Assembly: GCA_022865845.1 (NCBI GenBank)
Contig: JALHUC010000028.1
Span: 1-7,775, forward strand
Direction of reading: 5' to 3'
DNA from: a bacterium
GTDB lineage: Bacteria > BMS3Abin14
Length of the DNA: 7,775 nt
Shown here in pieces: positions 1 to 5,706 of this stretch (its first letter is position 1; each line of letters starts with the position of its first letter). Both the position numbers and the translations under genes were made by a program. Below the pieces are notes generated by a model. It ran no database searches and was not told the DNA's origin. It saw only the letters and a program-made list of their open reading frames with translations.

Positions 1-60
1 GCCGGTTAACGGCCTGCCGATGCCGTTTCTCCCGATTCTGGAACACAGGGCGCCGATCAT
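1..60 (-). CDS. Start of an unidentified gene, cut by the left window edge
   Basis: Only the first 20 codons are visible, beginning at an ATG (positions 60-58) and staying open to position 1; the peptide starts MIGALCSRIG. The gene is supported by position and ribosome binding site rather than by its product. The start lies 4 nt after the stop of the exported-protein gene, and GAGGTGAT, a strong match to the 16S rRNA 3' end, lies just before it with GAGGTG 5 nt from the ATG. This is the spacing expected of the next gene in an operon. An alternative ATG 5 nt upstream hits a stop after two codons. The product cannot be judged from so few residues. Chance openness over 60 bases is quite possible, so confidence is modest. 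Confidence 0.4.
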   Translation of the reverse strand, partial: MIGALCSRIGRNGIGRPLTG

Positions 61-64
61 CGCA

Positions 65-1702
65 TCACCTCACCCTTACCCGCAGCGAGAGAGTGAAGCT
101 CGACGAGGGGTTGAACGCCCCCTTTGGGTTTATCTGGAAGCCCGTTACCGCGCTGTCGTAACCGTCGGCGCCCCCATCGGGAGTATAGTTGTAGGTAGGG
201 GTCGGGCCGCTATCACTTGTAAAGTCAATGTCGTCCCCGGTGTCACCCAGGCTGACAAAGCTGTAGGTAAGGCCGCTCCCTAGGTCGGACCAGATCACTG
301 GCGAGGCAGACCCGTCCCCCACGTACATCTCGGAGCCAGGAGGAATGGTGTCGGAAAGTACAACAGAATCGGTTACTGTCCATCCGTTTCCCACATTGGA
401 GACCTGGATCGAATAGGTCACCGACGCCCCCGGTATGGCCTTGGGGTTGGTGCTGTTAAAGGCCCTGGCGTCCGCGACACCGGATATGGACTTGATCGTC
501 ACAAGATCTGGACCCGTGACCTCCACTGTATCCACAACGAAGTCGGATATTGTCACAGACTGAGTGAGGCTGAACTCGGAGGTAGCCGTGGTGGTCACGG
601 TAGCCACACCTATGGAGGTGGAACCGATACCGTAGACGATGATGATGTCCACTGACGCGCCGCTGGCAACAGCCACCGTGCCCGCAATGGGAATGATTGA
701 ATCACCCGTATCGAAAATGGCGTCCCCGTCGTCCAGGTAGAGGGTTACCGTGGGAGAATGGGGCCCCGTGATGGTGTAGGCGAAGGAGAATGAGTCGTCC
801 CCGTTGCCCAGGTTCACCAGGTGATGCAGGCCGTCGACTGAGCTGGCCTGCGCCCCCTGAAGGGAGTAGGCTCCCGAAAAATCCAGGTCGGCGTACTGGG
901 TCGTGCCCCCGCCACCGCCGCAGCCTCCCAGGTTGTCTTGGATGGATGATCCCAGGTTGTTGGCATTCTTGTTGGCGTTGGTGCTCGACACGTGGACGCT
1001 GTGGCCAGTGGGCACGGTGAACCCCAGTCTGGCCCATTCGATGCGGAGCTCCATGATCAGACCGCCGGATGCACCTGCACCATAGATCCCCGAGGAGGTA
1101 GTAAGCTCACTCGAAATGTTCTTGAGGTTCCCCGGGAGGGAATAGCCGTCTCCCGACCCGGCCGAGTCCACGGTGGGATCCCCGTTTATCGCGTCCACCG
1201 GATTGTACTCAGCGATGAAGACGCTTACCTGCCCATTGTTGCCCTGCCACTCGGCCACGATGACTGGTTCCCCGTCCTCCTGGAACCCATCGTTGTCCAC
1301 GTCGGCGTAATACAGGAAGTTCTGTTTGTTGTTGGAACTGCCGGTTCTCTCGGTGTAGAAATAGATCCAGGTGCCGTCGTAGGTGTAGGAGAACTGGACG
1401 ATGTCCTGGCCGTTGCCAGGTGTGTCCAGATCGGTGCCGCCCGAGATGCCGTCGCAGACGCTGTTGTCCTCGTCGTTGAGGACCGTACCCGGCTGGGAGG
1501 TGGTCCCCCACTCCGCCACATTACCGTCAATGTTAATAGGTGGCGATGGGTACGTGAGAGGTATACCGTCGCCGCCGCCGCAGACGCAAGCCGCATGCGA
1601 TACCGACGGCAGCAGGAGGGAAATCAAGAGAGCTGCCACCATCAGGATAAAGCAGGTACTCGCCTGAATTTTGAACGATCTGGCCATAAAACCTTCCCTC
1701 AC
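65..1702 (-). CDS. Exported two-part beta-rich protein of unknown function
   Basis: This is a 545-residue predicted exported protein. It has a basic N-terminus, a hydrophobic stretch at about residues 17-33 and a likely signal peptidase I site after SHA/SHAA (37-38). Residue C39 follows HAA rather than a normal lipobox, so a lipoprotein is unlikely. Residues about 50-250 contain INIDGNVAEW, a motif typical of CBM9/DOMON-like sugar or ligand-binding folds, and a DVDNDGFQEDGE loop (134-145) that resembles a calcium site. A Gly-rich linker with C261 (259-266) leads to a second half rich in Asp, Gly, Ser and Thr. Its VTYSIQVSNVGNG and LSDTIPPG segments recall DUF11-type adhesin repeats. No catalytic motif is seen. 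The start is uncertain: GTG at 1702 has GGGAGG 5 nt before it, while ATG at 1687 (540 residues) has a weaker AAGG. Surface or periplasmic binding is inference. Confidence 0.8.
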   Translation of the reverse strand: MREGFMARSFKIQASTCFILMVAALLISLLLPSVSHAACVCGGGDGIPLTYPSPPINIDGNVAEWGTTSQPGTVLNDEDNSVCDGISGGTDLDTPGNGQDIVQFSYTYDGTWIYFYTERTGSSNNKQNFLYYADVDNDGFQEDGEPVIVAEWQGNNGQVSVFIAEYNPVDAINGDPTVDSAGSGDGYSLPGNLKNISSELTTSSGIYGAGASGGLIMELRIEWARLGFTVPTGHSVHVSSTNANKNANNLGSSIQDNLGGCGGGGGTTQYADLDFSGAYSLQGAQASSVDGLHHLVNLGNGDDSFSFAYTITGPHSPTVTLYLDDGDAIFDTGDSIIPIAGTVAVASGASVDIIIVYGIGSTSIGVATVTTTATSEFSLTQSVTISDFVVDTVEVTGPDLVTIKSISGVADARAFNSTNPKAIPGASVTYSIQVSNVGNGWTVTDSVVLSDTIPPGSEMYVGDGSASPVIWSDLGSGLTYSFVSLGDTGDDIDFTSDSGPTPTYNYTPDGGADGYDSAVTGFQINPKGAFNPSSSFTLSLRVRVR

Positions 1703-1800
1703 CGTCTCCTCCCTGATCTCATGGTTCCGCTTGACACACCAACCCCGCCTGATGGCTCCTTTTCACAGAGAACAGAGCATCGGTAAATGCACCTCTAACC

Positions 1801-1831
1801 TGCTGGAATAACAGCAATTACTGTTCCAGCA
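1801..1831. repeat. Inverted repeat upstream of the exported-protein gene
   Basis: TGCTGGAA (1801-1808) and TTCCAGCA (1824-1831) are perfect inverted arms. Inside them CAG/CTG (1812-1814/1821-1823) extends the stem across a 3-nt bulge, leaving a 6-nt loop CAATTA. No T-run follows on either strand, so it is not an intrinsic terminator. It lies about 100 nt before the exported-protein start and overlaps the -12 part of a possible sigma-54 promoter. An operator or a leader hairpin are both possible. Confidence 0.45.
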
Positions 1832-1844
1832 ACCTTCTGACCAG
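1828..1844 (-). promoter_or_regulatory. Possible sigma-54 (-24/-12) promoter for the exported-protein gene
   Basis: On the minus strand the sequence reads CTGGTCAGAAGGTTGCT. It matches the YTGG, the following G and the TTGCW of the sigma-54 consensus, with exactly 10 nt between the GG and GC dinucleotides. The CAC normally after YTGG is absent, so the match is partial. Transcription would start near 1817, giving a leader of about 115 nt. No enhancer-binding protein is encoded in the window, and I found no better sigma-70 site in this gap. Confidence 0.3.
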
Positions 1845-1954
1845 CCAATACCTCAAGTATCTGAAATCAATATGTTTTTCCCATACCATATACACTGCAG
1901 GTTGAACTCTTGTTACGAATATGAAATTATTTCAAACTACGGACAAATATTTAC

Positions 1955-1969
1955 ATAAATAACATTTAC
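1955..1969. repeat. Second copy of the GTAAAT near-palindrome
   Basis: ATAAATAACATTTAC matches the 15-mer GTAAATAATATTTAC at 2014-2028 in 13 of 15 positions, with centres 59 nt apart. A further partial element sits beside it: AATATTTACAT (1946-1956) is repeated exactly at 2020-2030. The spacing and shared symmetry suggest binding sites for a dimeric regulator, but low-complexity AT-rich DNA can produce such matches by chance. Confidence 0.4.
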
Positions 1970-2008
1970 AACATAACTGACACCACATGGGTACAACCAT
2001 CCCTTTAA

Positions 2009-2038
2009 CTGTCGTAAATAATATTTACATACCGACAG
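2009..2038. repeat. Hairpin with GTAAAT palindrome after the HD-GYP gene
   Basis: The palindrome GTAAAT-AAT-ATTTAC (2014-2028) is framed by CTGTC (2009-2013) and GACAG (2034-2038), so an 11-bp stem with one 5-nt bulge can form. It begins 8 nt past the HD-GYP stop codon, a usual place for a transcript end. The stem is AT-rich and the minus strand continues TTAAAGGG without a T-run, so an operator is as likely as a terminator. Confidence 0.4.
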
Positions 2039-2046
2039 AATCCAGA

Positions 2047-4245
2047 TCAGTGGTGCATTTCGCCTTCGAGTTCCTCAGCCTCTATGATCCTCAGGAGGCT
2101 GCCAACTACCGCCGAATCGAACTGCGACCCGGCAGACCTTTTTAATTCCGCCACCGCCTCCCCGATGCTCAGAGCCGAACGGTAGGGGCGGGAGTGGATC
2201 ATTGCGTCAAATGCGTCCGCAACAGAAATGATGCGTGTCTCCAGGGATATTTGGTGGGCTCGAAGCCCGAAGGGATAGCCGGTACCGTCGCAGCGTTCAT
2301 GGTGGGTCTGGATACACTCCTTCACCGACTCCAGATAATCTATTGGGTCAAGGATCCTCTGACCAATGAGCGGATGTTCCTTTATGCGTTCCCACTCGTC
2401 AGCATCCAGTTTGTCCGGTTTGTCTGTGATAGTGCTGGAGATAACGATCTTGCCTATATCGTGCAGGACTCCGGCATAGCGGATGGTGTCCTTTTGATTC
2501 TCGGAGAGGCCAAGATAATCGGCCATCTTGAGACTGTAGTTCGTGACGTTTTCGGAGTGGTCCTTGGTCCAGGTATCCTTGGCCTCCACCGCGTTCACAA
2601 GGGCCTTTATTGTCTTGAAATAACTCTCCCGGATCGCTGTATAAAGCCGCGCGTTCTCAATGGCAATGGCGGCGTGGTTGCCAAGGATGGTCAAAAGGAA
2701 CAGATCCCTTTCATCAAAGGAACCTCCCCCCTTCCGGTTGGTGGCGTTCAGGACACCGGATACTATCCCCTTGATCTTCAGGGGCACACACAAAAGGGAA
2801 TCGGTGTGGTAAAGCGTCTTTTTGTCTGGCGCATTCTTTTTAATGCTAGCCACATCCTTGACCAGGATCGGTTTGCCCTCCTCCAGCACCCAACCCGATA
2901 TCCCCTCCCCCGGCCTTACCTTTGTTGCGTTTATGACCTCACTACTCAGGCCCTCGGCATGTTTGATAATAAGACACCCATCGCTGTCCTTGAGCATAAT
3001 GGACACTGTTTCCGCCTGCAGAAGAGATGACGTCTCAACGATGATCCTTCTTATGAGCTTCTCGTCCTCAAGCTCTGAACCGATGACCTGGCTCACCTCA
3101 TGGATAACGCTGAACTGCTTCACCATATCCTCGAGGGAATTGTTTTTGTCCGCGATCTCTTTGGCCATCTCCCGGATCTTCCGGTTCGACTCCTCCTTTT
3201 CCTGAAGCCGCATTTTGAGCTCCAGGTTCTTCTCCTTCAAACTATCTGTGGCCACCTGAACCTGGGCTGACAACTTCTCCTGAAAACTGTCCTCCCGCTC
3301 GAAAGACTTCATTCCAGCGAGGGCAAGGGCTGTCTGACGCCCAACCGAAGCGATAACATCTTTGTCCCTTTCACTGAAACTGGCACCATCCAGGCGGTTG
3401 GCAGCCACGAGGGCACCCAGTTTTCGACTTCCTACTATAAGAGGGGCCATGATTATACAATTGAGCTGCCCTCCATCGTGCCCCTGTTCGTATCCGGGAA
3501 GGAGCCTGGACACTTCGTCACTGTTGTCAAACCTGGCTAGCTTTCCACTTTCCAGGCACTCCTGGGCCGCCGCTTTGAGGATGGCATCCCTGCTGCGACT
3601 GCCGGGCTGCCATAGCTCCATCTGAGGCCGCCCTTCTGTAAAACCAAGATCCCTGGCATCCACCAGGCTACTGCTTTCATCATCGTAGATGTAAAGGCTG
3701 CACATCTCGCAATCCAGAGCTCTGCGCACAACCTTCAGGGTAAGGTTCAGGATCCTACGCATATCAAAAACAGTGGACATAGCTTCGCCCAGGCGCTCCA
3801 GTATCCCTACAGCACTGTTTCGCTGGTCCAGAACGGACCGCAGGCGATCGTTCTCCTTTTCAAGGCGGTGCATTTCAGCCGCTTTCCCAATGTTGTGAGT
3901 GATCACGTCAGGGTCGTCCTCGAGAAAGAACATGGAGTGCGCGCCGTGCTTTATAAAGTTGGAAAGAAGGGAGAGGTTTTCCTTCGGACCGAAAACAATG
4001 ACGGGAGGAGGCAGAACCATCTGTCTGACCGCATCGAAAGATTTTTTGTTGTCGAGAGACGGTAAGGAAAGATCAAGAAGAACCACATCCGGTTGTGTAC
4101 CCTTGACCATAATTTCGAGTTCATCGACACAGTCGGCCATATCCAGTTCAAAGATGCGCTCCGGCAATATCTTGCGAAGGACCTCATCCTGAGAACCTGG
4201 ACTTCGGCGGACTAACAACCTGAGTGTCGGTTTAAATTGACTCAC
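2047..4245 (-). CDS. Receiver-like/GAF/GAF/HD-GYP protein, predicted c-di-GMP phosphodiesterase
   Basis: This 732-residue cytoplasmic signalling protein has no transmembrane segment. The domains in order are a receiver-like fold (about 8-120), a short helix, GAF 1 (about 150-312), a Glu/Lys-rich coiled coil (about 315-378), GAF 2 (about 380-535) and HD-GYP (about 540-720). The HD-GYP signature looks complete: H563, HDIGK (595-599), H624, HHERCDGTGYP (648-658) and VADAFDAM (675-682). These residues bind the metal centre and act on cyclic-di-GMP in characterised members, so hydrolysis is a strong family-based prediction. The receiver keeps the central Asp (D58) but has RR at 13-14 where the acidic pair belongs, and Leu/Glu where the conserved Lys should be, so normal phosphorylation is doubtful. 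The start is GTG with GGAG 5 nt upstream; the nearest upstream ATG ends in an early stop. The gene lies 31 nt after merR and is probably co-transcribed with it. Confidence 0.93.
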   Translation of the reverse strand: MSQFKPTLRLLVRRSPGSQDEVLRKILPERIFELDMADCVDELEIMVKGTQPDVVLLDLSLPSLDNKKSFDAVRQMVLPPPVIVFGPKENLSLLSNFIKHGAHSMFFLEDDPDVITHNIGKAAEMHRLEKENDRLRSVLDQRNSAVGILERLGEAMSTVFDMRRILNLTLKVVRRALDCEMCSLYIYDDESSSLVDARDLGFTEGRPQMELWQPGSRSRDAILKAAAQECLESGKLARFDNSDEVSRLLPGYEQGHDGGQLNCIIMAPLIVGSRKLGALVAANRLDGASFSERDKDVIASVGRQTALALAGMKSFEREDSFQEKLSAQVQVATDSLKEKNLELKMRLQEKEESNRKIREMAKEIADKNNSLEDMVKQFSVIHEVSQVIGSELEDEKLIRRIIVETSSLLQAETVSIMLKDSDGCLIIKHAEGLSSEVINATKVRPGEGISGWVLEEGKPILVKDVASIKKNAPDKKTLYHTDSLLCVPLKIKGIVSGVLNATNRKGGGSFDERDLFLLTILGNHAAIAIENARLYTAIRESYFKTIKALVNAVEAKDTWTKDHSENVTNYSLKMADYLGLSENQKDTIRYAGVLHDIGKIVISSTITDKPDKLDADEWERIKEHPLIGQRILDPIDYLESVKECIQTHHERCDGTGYPFGLRAHQISLETRIISVADAFDAMIHSRPYRSALSIGEAVAELKRSAGSQFDSAVVGSLLRIIEAEELEGEMHH

Positions 4246-4276
4246 ACTGGCTCCGTGGACATGTAAAAGAGCCGGA

Positions 4277-4546
4277 TCAATTCTCGAACTTGAGTTCGAG
4301 GAACTGTCCCCGCTCTTTTTCCTCTACAAGGATACGTTCTCTGATCTCCGCAATGGTGAGCCTCTCGGACTTAAGCTCCGTGATCCTGGCAAACCTTGAC
4401 CGGATCAGATCGGAGTCATAAAGACCGTAGCCCCCCTGGGTCCGCCCCTCCAAAGGGAACAGTTCCTGGGTGGTGTAGAAATTCACCTTGGACGGGGAGA
4501 TCCCCAGCATGCGACAGATATCCTTACGCTTGACCAGCTTCAACAT
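4277..4546 (-). CDS. Minimal MerR-family DNA-binding regulator
   Basis: The product is an 89-residue protein consisting essentially of a MerR-type winged helix-turn-helix. The helix-turn-helix RKDICRMLGISPSKVNFYT lies at residues 7-25, and the wing has the family pattern RTQGGYGLYDSDLIRSRFARI (about 35-55). The recognition segment is followed by LTIAEIRERI (63-72), the second DNA-binding subdomain. There is no cysteine-rich or ligand-binding C-terminal domain, and the short tail ends FLELKFEN, so any signal would have to arrive by oligomerisation, a partner protein or simple abundance. GAGGTG lies 5 nt before the ATG. The gene is the first of a two-gene unit with the HD-GYP protein and has an AGTGTAA inverted repeat in its own promoter region, which suggests autoregulation. 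MerR assignment is firm. The target genes are unknown. Confidence 0.88.
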   Translation of the reverse strand: MLKLVKRKDICRMLGISPSKVNFYTTQELFPLEGRTQGGYGLYDSDLIRSRFARITELKSERLTIAEIRERILVEEKERGQFLELKFEN

Positions 4547-4564
4547 GACCGCACCTCACCCAAT

Positions 4565-4593
4565 AGTGTAAAGTGTTACTCTCCGCTTACACT
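4565..4593. promoter_or_regulatory. Operator candidate at the merR promoter
   Basis: AGTGTAA (4565-4571) and its inverse TTACACT (4587-4593) flank a 15-nt spacer. A third half-site, AGTGTTA, directly abuts the first (4572-4578). On the minus strand the block begins 3 nt beyond the -10 element, so it covers the transcription start. Bound protein there would be expected to repress, unlike classical MerR sites that sit between -35 and -10. Binding by the adjacent MerR protein is inference from position. Confidence 0.5.
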
Positions 4594-4595
4594 TA

Positions 4596-4624
4596 TAAAT
4601 AGGCAATTTCTCGTTGTAAGTCAA
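4596..4624 (-). promoter_or_regulatory. Sigma-70-like promoter for merR and the HD-GYP gene
   Basis: On the minus strand TTGACT (4624-4619) is followed after exactly 17 nt by TATTTA (4601-4596), close to the sigma-70 consensus in both hexamers and in spacing. It begins about 20 nt after the pyrE stop and lies about 50 nt before the merR ATG. It therefore marks the start of a transcription unit separate from the pyrimidine genes. No intrinsic terminator is visible after pyrE, so read-through may also occur. Confidence 0.6.
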
Positions 4625-4642
4625 GGGCTTTTAGAAGTTTAT

Positions 4643-5260
4643 TTAAAGTGCCTTGGGAACAGACAGGTGCCTACTACCTGGTTTTTCAAGAGGATTGCCT
4701 TCACGGCACATGGGACAGTCGGAAGGATCATAGGCAGGTGCGTGGACAGGAATGAGGGAAAGGTGGGGAAAATTGGTAGGGTTAACAAGTTTATCGGTAT
4801 AGCGGTGGACGAGAGAGGCGGTGCCCACAACTGTTCCACCGCACTCTAAGGCAAGCTCTACGGTTTCCCTGATGGAACCGCCAGTGGTAACCACGTCCTC
4901 TACAGCGAGAAGGCGTTCCCCCTCCTCGATTTTGAACCCCCTGCGGAGTTCCATCCTGCCATCGACCCTTTCACTGAATATGGCTCTCGCTCCCAGGCCG
5001 GCTGCAACCTCCTGCCCGATGACGATGCCGCCGACGGCTGGTGAAATAACGGTATCGATCTCCCCCTGCCCCGCTCCGACAAAGGTCTCCCGGGCAAGGT
5101 CAGCAAGCTGGATACCGATCCGGCGTGCTATGTCCGGATACTGAAGAACAAGGGCGCACTGAAGGTAGATGGAACTGTGTCGACCGGAGGTCAGGCCAAA
5201 GTGCCCCTTTAAAAGTCCTCCGCAGTCGCTGAAAACCTTGATGAGTTCACTGCTTGCCAT
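4643..5260 (-). CDS. pyrE: Orotate phosphoribosyltransferase
   Basis: The enzyme joins orotate to PRPP to give orotidine 5'-phosphate, the fifth step of UMP synthesis, in the cytoplasm. At 205 residues it has normal length. Visible hallmarks are the substrate region GLTSGRHSSIYLQ (22-34), SPAVGGIVIGQEVA (73-86) and the PRPP-binding signature LLAVEDVVTTGGS (117-129). The C-terminus DCPMCREGNPLEKPGSR (181-197) carries the CxxC pair found in one PyrE subgroup. The mobile loop reads ERVDGRMELRRGF (97-109), with arginines where E. coli-type enzymes have lysines; this appears to be a subgroup trait. The ATG overlaps the end of the receiver gene by 14 nt and has only a weak GAG upstream, so translational coupling is likely. 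It is the last visible gene of the pyr unit. Confidence 0.96.
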   Translation of the reverse strand: MASSELIKVFSDCGGLLKGHFGLTSGRHSSIYLQCALVLQYPDIARRIGIQLADLARETFVGAGQGEIDTVISPAVGGIVIGQEVAAGLGARAIFSERVDGRMELRRGFKIEEGERLLAVEDVVTTGGSIRETVELALECGGTVVGTASLVHRYTDKLVNPTNFPHLSLIPVHAPAYDPSDCPMCREGNPLEKPGSRHLSVPKAL

Positions 5261-5633
5261 CGCGGTTCTCTATAAGCTCCTTGATCTTGCTCTGCAGAAC
5301 TTCGTTCTCATAGGGTTTGGTGAAGTAGGCGTCGGCCCCCATAGCCATGCCTTTTTTGGCATCCTCGTCGGAGTAGTAGACGGCCGAGATCATGACGACG
5401 ATGATATCCTGCAGGGTCGGTTCCTCCTTGATCTGCCGGCAGAGCTCGAAACCGTTCATGCCGGGTATATTGACATCAAGAAGGACGACATCGGGGTTCT
5501 CCTCGTGGATCTTCTTCAGGGCATCCATCCCCTCCTGAGCAGTGATGATCTCATAGCCCTCCATCTCAAAGATCTGTTTCTGCATAGTGAGGATCACGAT
5601 GTTATCTTCCACTATGAGTATTCTCTTAGGCAT
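5247..5633 (-). CDS. Single-domain CheY-like response regulator inside the pyr operon
   Basis: This 128-residue protein is one receiver domain with no output domain. All functional residues are present: acidic pair E9/D10, phospho-acceptor D53 in LLDVNIPGMNG, S83 at the Thr/Ser position (VVMISAVY) and K106 in TKPY. It should therefore be phosphorylatable and act through protein-protein contact, like CheY or Spo0F-type relays. AGGAGG lies 8 nt before the ATG. The gene sits between pyrF and pyrE, its last 14 nt overlap the pyrE start, and a promoter-like sequence with a 13-mer direct repeat precedes it. No histidine kinase is encoded in the window, so its partner is unknown. The nearby HD-GYP protein is one possible target, but nothing in the sequence proves this. 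Confidence 0.95.
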   Translation of the reverse strand: MPKRILIVEDNIVILTMQKQIFEMEGYEIITAQEGMDALKKIHEENPDVVLLDVNIPGMNGFELCRQIKEEPTLQDIIVVMISAVYYSDEDAKKGMAMGADAYFTKPYENEVLQSKIKELIENRDGKQ

Positions 5634-5645
5634 CGGTACAACCTC

Positions 5646-5672
5646 CTATTAATAATCCACTATGAATAATCC
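5646..5672. repeat. 13-mer direct repeat in the leader of the receiver gene
   Basis: CTATTAATAATCC (5646-5658) and CTATGAATAATCC (5660-5672) differ at one position and are separated by a single base. On the minus strand the pair covers the expected transcription start and leader of the receiver gene. The copy nearer the gene overlaps the AGGAGG ribosome binding site (5642-5647) by two bases. A regulator or RNA-binding site is possible, though the DNA here is AT-rich. Confidence 0.5.
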
Positions 5673-5676
5673 CGTT

Positions 5677-5706
5677 AGTATACTTTGGTTCGTAGGGATC
5701 AATCAA
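5677..5706 (-). promoter_or_regulatory. Internal promoter candidate for the receiver gene and pyrE
   Basis: On the minus strand TTGATT (5706-5701) is followed after 18 nt by TATACT (5682-5677), a good sigma-70-like pair. The -35 hexamer overlaps the pyrF stop codon, and the -10 lies 43 nt before the receiver ATG. A short inverted repeat GGGAT/ATCCC (5695-5699/5706-5710) straddles the same stop codon. Together they suggest that the receiver gene and pyrE can be transcribed independently of the upstream pyr genes. Confidence 0.5.

Larger units (their letters stand above)
1703..2046. other. AT-rich non-coding gap between the HD-GYP and exported-protein genes
   Basis: This 344-nt stretch has no convincing gene on either strand and is clearly richer in A+T than its surroundings, especially at about 1850-2035. 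It must hold the end of the HD-GYP transcript and the promoter of the exported-protein gene. The supported contents are the GTAAAT-type palindromes, the hairpin just after the HD-GYP stop, the inverted repeat at 1801-1831 and the possible sigma-54 site. No hairpin followed by a T-run was found. Confidence 0.7.

Noticed and set aside
1580..1600. Lipobox at C39 of the exported protein
   Set aside because: The residues before C39 are HAA, which do not fit the usual Leu-x-x-Cys pattern; a signal peptidase I site fits better.
992..1786. Long plus-strand open frame of 264 codons opposite the exported-protein gene
   Set aside because: It lies mostly antisense to a clearly coherent secreted protein with a signal peptide, and its own translation lacks recognisable domains.
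2194..3030. Plus-strand open frame of 278 codons opposite the HD-GYP gene
   Set aside because: It is antisense to well-conserved HD-GYP and GAF domains and its translation resembles no protein; long antisense frames are common at this base composition.
4664..4680. CAGGT/ACCTG inverted repeat near the pyrE end as a terminator
   Set aside because: It lies inside the pyrE coding sequence, has only 5 bp and is not followed directly by a T-run in the direction of transcription.
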